A DNA stretch of 64,000 nucleotides from Prorocentrum cordatum (taxonomy: Eukaryota; Sar; Dinophyceae; Prorocentrales; Prorocentraceae), in contig CAUYUJ010015295.1 of assembly GCA_963575745.1 (NCBI GenBank), forward strand, positions 277,501-341,500, written 5' to 3'. Shown here in pieces: positions 20,994 through 31,289 of the stretch. A model generated the notes under the pieces. That model made no database searches. It had not been told where the DNA came from and saw nothing but the letters and a program-made list of their open reading frames with translations. The translations under genes and the position numbers were made by a program. Numbering within the stretch: the stretch's first letter is position 1; every line of letters starts with the position of its first letter.

Positions 20994-21132
20994 TATGTTT
21001 GGACTATGTTTGGACTATGTTTTGGATTATGTTTTGGGCTATGTTTGGACTATGTTTTGATTTTTTTTGGGGGGGGGTATTATTTTTTGTTTTTCGTCGA
21101 AAATCCCCCTGCAGGGGGACAGGCCCGACCTA
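20994..21132. mobile_element. MITE1 copy D, partial tandem duplicate
   Basis: Contains only the right half of MITE1 (TTCGTCGAAAATCCCCCT ... GCCCGACCTAA), preceded by expanded TATGTTTGGAC words. The 21 bp after copy C (20973-20993) are repeated after this copy (21133-21153), so it arose by tandem duplication of the 3' half of copy C. It lacks the MITE2, so duplication predates the MITE2 insertion, or the insertion hit only one duplicate. Confidence 0.8.
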
Positions 21133-21217
21133 AGTCTGGCCTCTGGGGCTGGCCCCCTGCAGGGCCCCCACGGCGGCGAGGGCCCGCGGACAGCCCCCCC
21201 CCGGGGGCTACAGGGGG

Positions 21218-21605
21218 AGACCCCTGCCAGGAAGCACGCTGCTTGCCTTAAGTCGGGCCTGTCCCCCTACAGGGGGATTCTCGACGAAAAATACAAGGTA
21301 CCCCCCAAAAAAGTCAAAAAATAAGACAAAAATAGTCTGGTGATTCTTTTCTGTGTATCTTCTGACTTGTTTGGGGGCATTTGTGGGGTATTGTTTGTGT
21401 TTCGTCGAAAATCCCCCTGTAATTAGGGGGACACGCCCGACATAATGCTTGCCTCCAGGGTGCCCTGGGCTTCTTGGGTTCCGATGGTTTTGCGATGGAA
21501 AGCTTGATTTTCCCACACCGGAAATCAATGGACGTCCTGTGGTCTCAGGGTTGAGTTTTTTGTTCAAGGTTTTTTGTGGCCGAGCTCCTTTTGTATCCTG
21601 AAGCA
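21218..21605 (+). repeat. dispersed repeat R3, copy B, split by MITE1
   Basis: Homologous to 25351-25535 on both sides of the MITE1 at 21248-21445. The left part carries the GACCCCTGCCAGGAAGCACG-type start; the right part runs from CCTCCAGGGTGCCCTGGG through TTCCCACACC to GTGGCCGAGCTCC. Confidence 0.85.
21248..21445. mobile_element. MITE1 copy E, inserted in repeat R3
   Basis: 198 bp, ends TTAAGTCGGGC and GCCCGACATAA. A perfect 8-bp duplication, TGCTTGCC, lies at 21240-21247 and 21446-21453. The relative at 25351 carries a single TGCTTGCC at this position and no insert, a related empty site. One arm has an extra AATT in its inner hairpin. Confidence 0.95.
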
Positions 21606-21613
21606 TGTAAGAA

Positions 21614-21759
21614 TTAAGTCGGGCATGTCCCTCTACAGGAGGAATACCCCAGAACAGTAAAAAACGTCTGGGGACGATTTGTCGTGCTCCTTTGACCATG
21701 TGTGATTGTTGGTGGACTCGTCTTTTATGTTCTTCTGTAGGAGGACATGCCCAACCTAC
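21614..21759. mobile_element. MITE1 copy F
   Basis: 146 bp, a shorter and older copy with ends TTAAGTCGGGC and GCCCAACCTAC. Flanks TGTAAGAA (21606-21613) and TGTTAGAA (21760-21767) match at 7 of 8. Confidence 0.85.
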
Positions 21760-21847
21760 TGTTAGAAGAGCGGGTTCCGCACCACCCTCCCGAAGCCTTT
21801 GGAAAATTCACGCGTCTCAACCCAAGAGCGATGAGTAGCGCTTGGGG

Positions 21848-22102
21848 GCTACGGCATCTGAGGTTCTTTTGGCCTCCTGGGTAGGGTCGGAGTAGATGGG
21901 GGCGGAGGATCATGCCGCATCCCCGATGCATCGGCGATGCTGCTCGATGCGGAGCCCGATTTTCTCATCGCCGACGCCGCCGATGCGTCGCCGACGTTGG
22001 CGATGCATCGCCGATGCATCGCCGATGCATTGGCGATGCGGCGCGATCCTCCGACCACATCCACTCGGATCCCATCTAGGAGGCCTCTAGCTACGGCATC
22101 TG
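21848..22102. mobile_element. long-TIR element R6, copy A
   Basis: The core, 21871-22085, is nearly a complete palindrome. Arms of about 70 bp begin GGCCTCCTGGG and run through GGTCGGAG and GGCGGAGGATC into GCATCGCCGATGC words. The direct repeat GCTACGGCATCTG lies outside both arms (21848-21860 and 22090-22102). Similar to 25097-25321. Confidence 0.7.
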
Positions 22103-23884
22103 GGTTTCAGGTGTCTGTAAAGAGCCTCGACAAGCTTTAGCGCTGTGGGCTCGGAGGGGCCAGAGATCACTCTCTAGTGCCTCGTGGCATGGTGACGGAT
22201 GGAATTGCCCCGTTGCGTTTCAGAACTACCGCTTGATTTGGCATGGTGTTACAACGATTGGCACAGAACGCGCAGTTTTGTGGACTTGGCATACGTAGAT
22301 ATTAAGTGTTATTGAAAGAATGCTGCCTTGCCAGATCACGTCTAACAAGATATTGGCGTGGGACACAGCACGGGGTCATCACATGTCGGGTATGTTCGCA
22401 ATGTTGCGCGACGTCCGAGAGATCCGAACGCGTCCAAGGCCATCGGGAAGTTCTTGGGATGTCTTTGGGCCGTTCTCGGAGCGGCCTTGGGTTAGGATTG
22501 ACGCAATTGCGCACCGTTTTTGGACCGCGCTGGAGTTATTATGGGGCGTACGCAGGCCGTCTCGTGGCGGTGTGTGTGTGTGTGTGTGGTGGTATGGCGC
22601 CTGGAGCCCAAGAGATTACGGCATGTCTTTCTAAATGCGTAATATGGTTATAAGTTGTTTGCCAGAGAAGTGTTCACAAAGATGTGAGGTCGCCCAAGAA
22701 GTCGTCGACACGAGTTTCCAGTATTCAGACTTACCTGAATGTAAGCGTGTTGCCCAGCAACATATCACATGTATTGGCATGTTGTGTTGGTACACTCGTT
22801 GCCCAGGGCGCTACCTCTTTTTGAGATCAGTAGTGAGGACGTTGCAAGGCTGGGGCATCCACTTCCAGCGTTGAGCGTCTGCGTCTTTGTCCAGTTGCCA
22901 GCTCGCAGATGAGGTCTTCTCCCGGTTGTAGCAAAGGTGATGGATGCGTCCCCTCCTTACCAGTTTGTTTGCACCGAACGTTGAGTATGTTGTGTCATTG
23001 GCACGTGTTCTGGATTGGATGTGGATCAAATGCCATTGTCGCATATACGGCTTCTTGCGTCATCGATAGCATCCGGTCTCATTCTTCATCGTCGAAATTA
23101 TGTTCACCATCATTCCGCAGTCCTCTCCGCTATCTGATAACATGCTTGCGTTTGGGCGCGAGGAGTATGTGATACCACCCGTGGGTACCCACGAGGCAAC
23201 TCTTGAGGCAGATTCCGCACGTGCGCTCTACATTGAGCGTTCGTGTGTGGCATGCATGTGCGGGTGCGTGTGCTTTTTTGTGTGCTGCTTGCGTACGTGC
23301 ACGCATATGTGCGTGTGTGTCCGTGTCTGTCTTGTGTGCATGTGTTTGCCCTCGCTCGCGCCATCTGCCCGCTCCGATGTGTACCATCGGCCTCATGCAA
23401 CGTGGGCACCTCTGGCGTTTCCGTTGCGTCGCCAGCCTACTGCCAGCCGCTAGCCTCGCTCGCCGTCGCCCCTCGGGGCTTGATGTGTATGTTTCTTCCT
23501 GTCGGTGCGAGGTTCTCGCCCCGCGGCCCTGCCGCCCGTCGGCCTCCATTCGGCTCCTCCCCTCTTATCGGTGGCGAGCCCGGGGGGAGTGAGAAGGGGG
23601 GCCTTTTCAGAAGGCTCGGAGGTCCCCCTGCCTTCTGAGAAGTTCTCGAAGCCTTCCCCGGAGGCACGGAAGACTGTTCGGAAGGCGCGAGGGTTTCTGA
23701 GAAGCCCCGCCGCCTTTGAGAAGGCCTTCTCCTTCTCACCTCCCTCAAGGGAGGAAACACCACCCAGACCCGATCATTGGCGTTCACTTAGACGGCCCTG
23801 GGCGTTTAGTAAACAGCCTTGCCTTGTTCGATTCCTCCGTTGAGTGCGTTTACTAGACGGCTTCACGTGTCGGGGTGATTGTTA
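22103..23884. other. unique block, no gene assigned
   Basis: Mixed sequence with short protein-like frames on both strands, for example minus 22811-23044. No family was recognised. A GT-rich stretch lies at 23240-23345. An imperfect palindrome of CCTTCTGAGAAG-type words at about 23586-23755 resembles the R7 hairpins. Any exon here would be short and cannot be placed by eye. Confidence 0.3.
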
Positions 23885-24044
23885 TTAAGTTGGGTATTTT
23901 CCCCTACAGGAAGAATATTCCAATGGTCACAAAATACTCTGGGGACGAAATTTCTGTTCTTGTTTGACCGTTTATGGATTTATGCTGGACTATGTTTAAT
24001 TTTTCTTCCAAAATCCGCCTATATGGGGGACATGCCCGACCTAG
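23885..24044. mobile_element. MITE1 copy G
   Basis: 160 bp; ends TTAAGTTGGGT and GCCCGACCTAG, somewhat decayed. Flanks GATTGTTA (23877-23884) and GATTATTA (24045-24052) match at 7 of 8, which fixes the boundaries. Confidence 0.85.
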
Positions 24045-24370
24045 GATTATTACGGTAGGTTCGTGTCATGTCGACCAGCGGCGACCCCGCCAGCGGCGTT
24101 CAACGTTGAACGCCGCGGGCGACCCAGAATCCTTCGAGGTGGAACGATTTGGAGGTTTCGGAAACGGCCGATCGTTCAAGGTTGAAGGACCCCCACGGTG
24201 TCAGAAACCCACGCCGAAGTCGGCACGGCACGAACTCGACGCACGAGGGTGGATATTTTCCTGCTCCCTCTTTAGCTCCCCCCCCTCGCGCGACGCCGAT
24301 CTTCCTGCCCGGGCTCCGTGGCTAGCGTTTCGGCGCCCGGTGGTCGCGAGCCGGATCCAGGCTTCTGCCC

Positions 24371-24534
24371 TTACGTCGGGCCTGTCCCTCTACAGGAGGA
24401 AAATTTAAAAATGTATTCAACAAATAGTCTGGGGACGATTTTTCTAACTATGTTTGAATATTTTGGGGCACTTTTGGACCAGGTTTTTTTTGTTTCGGCA
24501 AAAATCCGCCTGTAGGGGGACATGCCCAACCTAA
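24371..24534. mobile_element. MITE1 copy H
   Basis: 164 bp with ends TTACGTCGGGC and GCCCAACCTAA and the inner hairpin partly decayed. The flanking 8-mers match at only 4 of 8 positions, so this is an older copy or has altered flanks. Confidence 0.8.
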
Positions 24535-24892
24535 CTCTATCTCTTCGGGTCCCCGTGCCCCGTGCCCCGTGCCCCGGCTGCTGCCCGTCAGCGCTCCGCT
24601 GTCACCGGCGGGCCTCTCGCGTGGCATCTTCGGGTGACCTCGCCTGCCCCCAAAAGACCGGTGCCTTGTCTTGTGCCCGACGCGGGCTCGACGCGGACTC
24701 GACGCGGATTCAGCGCAGACTCCGACGCGGATGCGGCACGGATTCGGCACGGATCCGGCGAGTTCGCCATGGATGCGGCACGGATTCGACGCGGGCAGGT
24801 CCGCGACGGGACAGACCAGGTCTCCCGAGGATGCAGCATGACAGCGGGTCTCCTCTCCTTGTCGGCCACGCACTGGCGGGGGCACAGTGCAG
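24535..24892 (+). repeat. short degenerate CGACGCGGATTCGG-type repeats
   Basis: From about 24670 to 24800, words such as CTCGACGCGGACTCGACGCG and CGGCACGGATTCGG repeat with a period near 11-12 bp. The rest is GC-rich with no gene. Confidence 0.6.
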
Positions 24893-25043
24893 TTTTGAAT
24901 ACATGCTCCGCGTCCGGATCATGTGTTAAAAATGAAGAGATTTAGTATTAAAACCAACGATGGGTTCGTGCATAAAATCATTCATAAATGAGTCATTCTC
25001 AAAAACCCAATATTCTTAGAAATCCTATGTATTCAACATTGCC
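24893..25043. mobile_element. A/T-rich TIR element, candidate
   Basis: TTGAATACAT at the left and its complement ATGTATTCAA at the right bound about 150 bp of A/T-rich DNA in a GC-rich setting. Arms are short and no clear duplication is visible, so this is tentative. Confidence 0.45.
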
Positions 25044-25046
25044 CTG

Positions 25047-25535
25047 TACAGTGGGGACCCGCGCCCAGAAGCATCCTACTTCGCTCCAGGGTGCCAGGCC
25101 TCCCAGGTGGCATCGGAGCAGACGGGGGCGGAGGGTCGCGCCGCATCGCCGATGCCTCGGCGATGCGGCTCGATGCGGGGCCCGATTTCCTCCACGCCGG
25201 CGGCGCCGACGCGCCGCCGACGTCGGCGATACCTCGCTGGAGCATCGCCGACGCATCACCGATGTCTCGGCGATGCGGCGCGATCCTCCGACCCCATCGG
25301 CTCCGACCCCAGCCGGGAGGCATCGCTTTCGGCCACGCGCAGACGGGGGTACAGTGGAGACCCATGCCAAGAAGCACCCTGCTTGCCTCCAGGGTGCCCT
25401 GGGTTTTTAGGGGGCTCGACGGTTTTGCCATGCAAAGCGTGACGTTCCCACACCAGACATCAATGGACGTCCTGGGATCTCAGGGTTGGGTTTCGTACGA
25501 AAGGTTTCTTGTGGTCGAGCTCCTTGTCGGGGGAG
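25047..25535 (+). repeat. R3 fragment, R6 copy B, then R3 copy C
   Basis: A truncated R3 start (25047-25096) stops exactly where R6 copy B begins (25097-25321, about 70-bp diverged inverted arms with GCCTCCC and GGCGGAGG blocks). A full R3 (25351-25535) follows and preserves the empty site used by MITE1 copy E elsewhere. Confidence 0.75.
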
Positions 25536-25670
25536 GGGGGAGGCTTCGTAGGAGCCTTGGACGGCACGGGCCTCGTCTCTAGATGGTAGTGCGGGCGCCT
25601 TTTAAGAAGCAGCCTCCCTCCGAGAAGCCTTCCCCCTATTCCCCCTGGCCCTTTCTGCGCGCCGCCAATC
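25536..25670 (+). repeat. R7 repeat, copy A
   Basis: Contains GGAGGCTTCGTAGGAGCC, GGCGCCTTTTAAGAAGCAGCC and TGCGCGCCGCCAA blocks shared with 59175-59352 and 61395-61800. Partly palindromic. Confidence 0.6.
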
Positions 25671-25714
25671 CTTTTTTCTCCCTGAGCAGATGGTTCGTGA
25701 GGGTTCTACAACAA

Positions 25715-25880
25715 GCAGGAGGGGAAAAAACACACAGACATAATGAATCGTCGCCTCCCAGGAAAATAGGGGAAGATATGGGAAGTGGGGGGGGAAGACA
25801 AGAACCCAGAAAATATGGGAAAATTTGAGGAGTCTGGTTATTTGTGTGCCTATTTATTTGTGTGTCCCAGTTCCCCTTCA
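25715..25880 (+). repeat. dispersed repeat R4, copy B
   Basis: 166 bp from GCAGGAGGGGAAAAAACACAC to TGTGTCCCAGTTCCCCTTC-type end, similar to the copies at 51775 and 52073. Inner blocks AGGAAAATAGGGGA and ATGGGAAGTGGGG are conserved. Confidence 0.8.
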
Positions 25881-26000
25881 AACATGTCTTCTCAGAGCCC
25901 GGTGGGCACGCCGGGCCCCCCGAAGTCAGTAGCCAAGTCGTGGCCCCCCATCGCGCCCCCCCCCCCTTCCGTGCAGCTGTGTGTGGTAGCTGCGGCAACC

Positions 26001-26214
26001 TGCTCCGGGTCGTCTGCCGCGAGACTGTGATTTCTTCCGCCTGGCATCGCTCGGACGTGTGTATTTTTCTTTCGGCGAGGACCATCGAGGAGCATCCTTG
26101 ATCATCTGGCGAAAAAACCACGCACGAACCCCAAAAAAACACAGGAAATGGACGTCCGAGCGATGGCCAGAGATGCTCCGGGTCGTCTGCCGCGAGGCTG
26201 TGGTCTCTTCCCGC
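26001..26214. mobile_element. MITE3 copy A with 40-bp flanking direct repeats
   Basis: The element, about 26041-26173, has inverted ends CATCGCTCGGACGT and ACGTCCGAGCGATG. Inside are CTCGGCGAGGACC-like and GGAGCATCC blocks. The flanks 26001-26040 and 26174-26214 are a 40-bp direct repeat (TGCTCCGGGTCGTCTGCCGC start) with few differences. Related copies lie at 30341, 43441 and 61131. Confidence 0.8.
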
Positions 26215-26479
26215 GCCCATGCTCCTTGCAGTGAAGCCTGCCCCGCATGCCTTCAACCTGCGCATTGCCGGGTCGTTGCATCCTGCCATGGGTGACGCTT
26301 CGCGGCTGGATTCTGCGGTGACCGCGATCCGCCACAGTTTGACCCGCGGTTGCCTTCCCACTGCGGCGTTGAAGCGCACGACATGGGCTTCCATGAGCGA
26401 CGAATGTTTCGAGGGTTCCTCATTCTCATGATGAGGGCCCGTTTGGATGTCAAGATCTGATGGTCGTGCGCATTCGTGT

Positions 26480-27400
26480 CTGCGTGTGTGTCTGCGTGTG
26501 TGTGTGTGTGTGTTTGTGTGTACGCGTGTGTATGTGTGTTGTGTATTGTAAGGGTGGGTGGGTGAATGGGTGGGTGGGTGAATGTGTGTGAATGTGTGTG
26601 TGTGTGTGAGTTTATGTGTGCGTGTGTGTGCGTGTGTGTGCGTGTGCACGCATGCGTGCGTGCGTGCGTGTGAGTATGCGAGTGTGCGTGTGTGCGTGCG
26701 TGCGTGTGCGTGTGCGTGTGCGTATGTGCGCTTGTGTATGTGTGTCTGTGTCTATGTGTGTGTGTGTGTTTTTGTCTGCATCTGTGTGCGTGTGTGCGTG
26801 TGTGTGTGTGTGTGTGTCTGTTTGGGTGTGTGCGTGTGTGTGCGTGCGTGCGTGTGTGCGTGCGTGCGTGCGCGCATGTGTGCGTGCCCGCGTGCATGTG
26901 TGTGTGTGCTTGTGTGCGTGTGAGCCCGCGGGCGTGCGTGGGTGGGCCTCTCCGTGTGCACGTTCCGCGCCTTCGCCGCCTGCCTTGCCTCCGGCCTGCC
27001 GGTGGCGTCCTCGCTTGGCCTCTCGGCCGCTCTCTCCGCGGCCCTGTGCGTGCGCCCTTTCACGCCCCGTTGCCCGTTCGCCCCCCCGTGTTGTCCGCCG
27101 ACTCTGCGCTTCGCCTGCCCGCCCTGTCTCAGCGGCCGCTGCCGCTCGACGGCTCGGCAACGTCCTCCCGCGGTTGCCTGCGCCGCCCGGCGTTTCTCTG
27201 CCCTGCTCCCACCTGCGCGTGACTTCTCCGTGGTGTGTGTGTGTGTTGACTGCGTGTGCTGTGGGCGTGTGTGTTGTGTGTGTTGTGTGTGCGTGTGCTT
27301 TTGCGTGCGCCTGTGTGTATGTGCGTATGTGTGTAGATGTGTGCATGTGTGTGTGTGAGTGTGTGTGCTTGGGTGTTGTGGGTGTGGCTTGTGTGCTGCT
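26480..27400 (+). repeat. GT/GCGT-rich low-complexity tracts
   Basis: GT-rich at 26480-26940 and 27225-27400, separated by a GC-rich non-repetitive island (26941-27225). No supported gene in the island. Confidence 0.85.
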
Positions 27401-28084
27401 TCTGTCTGCTGTGCTCGTTTTCGCGCTTGCGCATTCCCCGCAGCAAAGGGTTTTGCATGCGTTTTGTAGCAAGCAGTGAATGGCTGAACCGCGCTCTGGT
27501 GCGGGATGATTCACATTCTTGCTGGGTGTGTGCATTTTCTGGCGGTGCACAAGTCACAAGTACGTCCATGTGACATGTTGCAAAGAGCCGCAACATGCAA
27601 TCAGTGAAGAGTCAAGCATGTGGGCACACGAGCTATCTTGAGCCTCGACATGTTGTCCAATTCTTTGAAGTGTGTGAGGCCATTGGCAAAATGAGTATGG
27701 TGGTGCCTCCTGGCGTATACGGCTCCAGGGCGGAAGAGCAGGCATGATATGTGCAACGCATCTTGGTAAGTCGCCCCTTTTGCATGCTCGGCACGACGGA
27801 AGTCGACCCACTGATGTGAATCACGTGACATCTAGAAATGATGGTGGTTGCAGCACGAATGTGTAGGAACTCGTTCGCATTTGCAAGCACGCCACGCTGG
27901 TGGGCGCAAAAGGGATTGTCGATCCGGCGCCTGGGAGCAACATGATCCCCCTTTCTCGGTATGCAGTTCACGAAAATCGACCTGTCCGTTCCTCATCCTG
28001 CACATCCTCCACACATCTTCTCCTACCCCTCGCCTTCCCTCTCTCCCGCCCCCTCCACCAGTATTCCTTGTCCTTCTTTCTGTT
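27401..28084. other. unique block, no gene assigned
   Basis: Even composition with frames on both strands (for example minus 27554-27811). No known domain, and strand undecided. Confidence 0.3.
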
Positions 28085-28262
28085 TCGCTTCCACTTCCAC
28101 TTCCTCGTCGTCATCAGCATCATCAGCATCATCAGCATCGTCATCGTCATCATCGTCATCGTCAACGTCATCCTTGTCGTCGTCGTTATACTCCCCCTCA
28201 TCATCATCATCTTCTTCATTACCATCAGCATCATCATCATCATCAGCATCATCATCATCCAT
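28085..28262 (+). repeat. (CAT/CGT)n trinucleotide tract
   Basis: TCATCATCATCG-type repeats. The minus-strand translation is an Asp/Met run and not a supported gene. Confidence 0.9.
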
Positions 28263-28329
28263 CCCTCCTCCTTGTAAATAACTCGTCCCCGTCGCACCCC
28301 GAGGCCAGTCGAAATGGCTGACCGGGCGT

Positions 28330-28500
28330 TTCGCCTGAGACCTGCGTACCATTCACAATTTTGAAGCTTAAATTTTGAAGCAACTTCACGGATTGAGGGC
28401 GGGTGATTTTCAAAATGCTGTTCTCGCCAGAGCACCGCGCACATCCGTTGCAACAAATTGCAAGAGCTTCACGGATGGAGGGCGGGTCGTTTTCGTAGAA
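28330..28500 (+). repeat. about 82-bp degenerate satellite, small array
   Basis: Two diverged units with CTTCACGGATKGAGGGCGGG and TTTTCRWARAACTK-type blocks, related in inverse orientation to the arrays at 45150-46010 and 49990-50290 (GAAAACGRCCCGCCCTCCAT). Confidence 0.6.
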
Positions 28501-28557
28501 CTTCTGGTTCTTCTCTTCACTCGCATCGTACCCTAGCATCGCCCTCTCCCCATACTC

Positions 28558-28854
28558 TCATTCGTAGGCGGGGTCTCCGATGTAGTGAGCAATTCCTTCC
28601 CTGTCAACGTAGAAGGGGTTGCTGTTGGTCAGCTGCTTCGCCGTCGCCAGTTTATTGAGAGTTTCGATGCCTATGACGTCGGGTCCTACTGGCCTGCAGG
28701 CGATACGACGGCCAAGATAGTTATGGAGTGCGCAAGTGTCTTGCACGAGCACGAAAACGAAATAGAGCACCAGCATGAGTTGTACGGGTACTCACAGTGC
28801 ATAAGTTCGCAGCCTCGGAACTCTCCAGTTCCAGGATATTGGTAATACACGCAA
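28558..28854 (-). CDS. candidate two-exon fragment, unknown protein
   Basis: On the minus strand a frame continues from 28854 to 28796, leaves at GTGAGT, re-enters after GTGCAAG at 28739 and stays open to a stop at 28558. The 56-nt intron would join the reading frame across a split codon. The implied peptide is about 79 residues with balanced composition and resembles no family I know. In this region both strands contain protein-like frames, so the call rests mainly on the good donor and matching phase. Upstream pieces of the same gene might lie at 29013-30280. Confidence 0.3.
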
Positions 28855-30340
28855 CTAAAACAATTGAGATTGATATCTCAGTATCACAAAACTCGAGTAT
28901 GGTGTGAACAAGCGCGTCCGCCCTCGCCACCCACTGAGCCAGACGCCAGCGATAACAGGGAATAAGAGCACCAGCGAGAGAGAGAGAGAGAGCCACATCA
29001 GAGAGATACTTGTTAAGAGCTCAGCTCACCTGCAGCTACATTGTGTTCGACCTGAATTTCACAGAAGGGATCGGCGAATTTGTCGTCCAGTTGGCACGCA
29101 CACTTCTTACGCCCGCGGCGCAGAGGAGCCTCAGGCGCGGTCGGCAGGTGGAGGTGCCAAGTGCGAACGAACGTAGTCGAACGCGCCAGTCGGGTGCGAA
29201 TTAAAGCGAACAGCTGGCACGCACAACACACATGCACACATGGTAAAGGATTCGTGTCTTTCAGGTTTCTTGGTGGTTGATGGGGCGCCGAGGTTTTCAC
29301 GAAAACGCGAATCTTACGCGGGAGCAGAACGAGACGTACAGTCTGATGGAGAATCTTCTCCTCACCGTTGGACAGGACGTCATCGCACACTTTTGCGCCT
29401 ACCAGTCAGCCTGACTCCGACCGCATCTGCATCATGAAAGTGTTTGGGTTTGTTGTACGCAGGATGCTCCATAATGTAAGAAAGTGGCCAGCCGGAGGGT
29501 AAGAGGAGGCAGACATCATCCCCCAGGTTGTGCGACGTAAGCTAAGCATTACAAATGCAACTCCCTCACTGCTGCTCTTCCTCGACCTCATCGGTGCAGA
29601 CCACGGGGGGTCGGTGTCCACAATCATCACGAAGATCATACCCGTGCAAGTTTCATGTCAAGCCATTCGGCCAGCCGGTGTGAGTCTGTCGCGCTCAGAC
29701 GCGTCGCTGAACGAACGCTGAGGCGTAGCGGTTGCAGGAGCGGTCGGCGTAGTTGATGGTTTGGTCAGCGCTGCCGCTGGAAACCCCTCGCCAGCCCAGA
29801 CTTGTTCAGTACCACGTGTTACTCGGCCTGGTACCCGGGTCGACCCATCGAGGGAAAACGATGTACAGCTCAGCCAAGTTGTAGGAGACGTTGAGTGTTT
29901 GGTTGAGGGTATGGTCAATTTGCCAGACCCGGACGGATATATCTTTTGTGCAAGAGCATGAGCGTCCCTTCGAAATCTTTCCAAGGAGATCCACATGTCT
30001 GTTCCTTCATTGTTTTTGTGTCTCCCAACCACGGTCGCACCCAAGGAGATTCAGAAGAGAGCGCAAGTTGTTGCACCCCGTGGGGGTGACACTGCTCAAG
30101 GTGTCGCATCCATGCAGGTTCTCATGTGTTGGTGGCCATACATCTAGCTGAGATCGTGCGGCGGGCTGCAATCGACGGCTCACCGCTCTCCCCCTCCAGG
30201 CCGCAGGAGGTGGTGGCTCCTCGTCAGAGGACACGATCCGCGAGGCAGCCGGGAGGGCCCGAGCGACCGTCGCTCCCAATGCAGGGTTCGGCGTCGCATG
30301 TGTTCTGTCACGCGCTGGTCATGCCCAATGTGTCCAAAGC
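28855..30340. other. unique block with possible minus-strand exons, unassigned
   Basis: Several minus frames look exon-like (about 29013-29390, 29406-29540 and 29806-30279) and some can be joined at GT/AG sites with consistent phase, for example across a GTAGGC donor near 29404. No known family fits, and plus-strand frames here look plausible too. I could not build one convincing gene model. Confidence 0.25.
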
Positions 30341-30470
30341 TTGGTATCGCTCGGACGTGTGCACTTTTTTCTCGGCGGGGATTATCAAGGAGCATCCTGG
30401 ATCATCCTGCGAAAAAAAACCCGCACGAAACCGAATAACGCACAGGGAATGGACGTCCGAGCGATGGCCA
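30341..30470. mobile_element. MITE3 copy B
   Basis: About 130 bp; inverted ends TATCGCTCGGACGT and ACGTCCGAGCGATG, with CTCGGCGGGGA and GGAGCATCC blocks inside. It is the copy closest in sequence to copy A. A possible flank match is weak. Confidence 0.8.
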
Positions 30471-31260
30471 GAAAGAGCGTGAGTTTCAAGTGGCAATCTG
30501 TGGATCTGTTTCTGCCTCCTGACGGGTCTATGCCCGGGTCATGGGTCAGGGCTCGCTTGGAATTGTGGCATTGCGCTGAAATCAGGCGCGCCGGAGAGGG
30601 TCCCGGGGGTACCTTCTTGAGTAGGGGATCTTGCCCTCCCAATGACAACACCTCCTCCCATGTTTCACGCTTATCGTCCTCCATGTGTTCCTGCTGCACG
30701 GGCTTGCGCTGGCTAATCTCCGACATTCGCTTCTGCGAGCGAAGCATAGTTTAGAGAGGCGTGGTTTCGTGCATGGTTGTTGGAGCAAGCCCGCACGACC
30801 CGTTCCACTGTATGCTTGCTGGTGGGACGCACGAAGATCAAATGCCCCTGCGTGGTGCACTTCTGCTGGAGCGATCCGAACGCAGGCAGAAGCGCAGCCT
30901 GAAAGTTAGTAAGAGTACATTATGCCCCCGTGATTACAGCATGCGCATCGGTGGATTTTGGTCTCACTCAGGCGAGCTGTGGACAGGGCAGCGTGCCCAG
31001 CTGCTACCAATGTGAATCGTGGTGCCAGCATTTCCGGAAGATGCAGTACACACCAGGATGTGGACATGCAGGCATTATTCTGTTTAGCGCGCCCAGGCTA
31101 CGTAGAGCATCAGTGTAGCAGGGCCCAGGTTGCAGCATGTCAGTATATCCCCTGGCGCAGCTCGAAATTGTTGTTCAGTGTGTAAAACAGGACTGGGCTG
31201 AACTGGTCTCACTGATTAGCAGTACGTTGACAGTGTCAGCGGCCAGGGGGCGGGGTAGCA
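30471..31260. other. unique block, unassigned frames on both strands
   Basis: A minus frame at 30385-30747 is rich in Lys, Glu and Gln and starts outside the MITE. A plus frame of similar length also exists. No domain was recognised. Confidence 0.25.
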
Positions 31261-31289
31261 CCTACGATTGAACCACATACGCGACGGCT

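Noticed and set aside
23885-24534. MITE1 copies G and H as the two ends of one larger transposon
   Set aside because: Each has both its own left and right end, and copy G has its own 8-bp duplication.
28558-30280. One complete minus-strand gene model
   Set aside because: Individual junctions can be made to work, but phases conflict between several pieces, plus-strand frames look equally good and no family supports any model.
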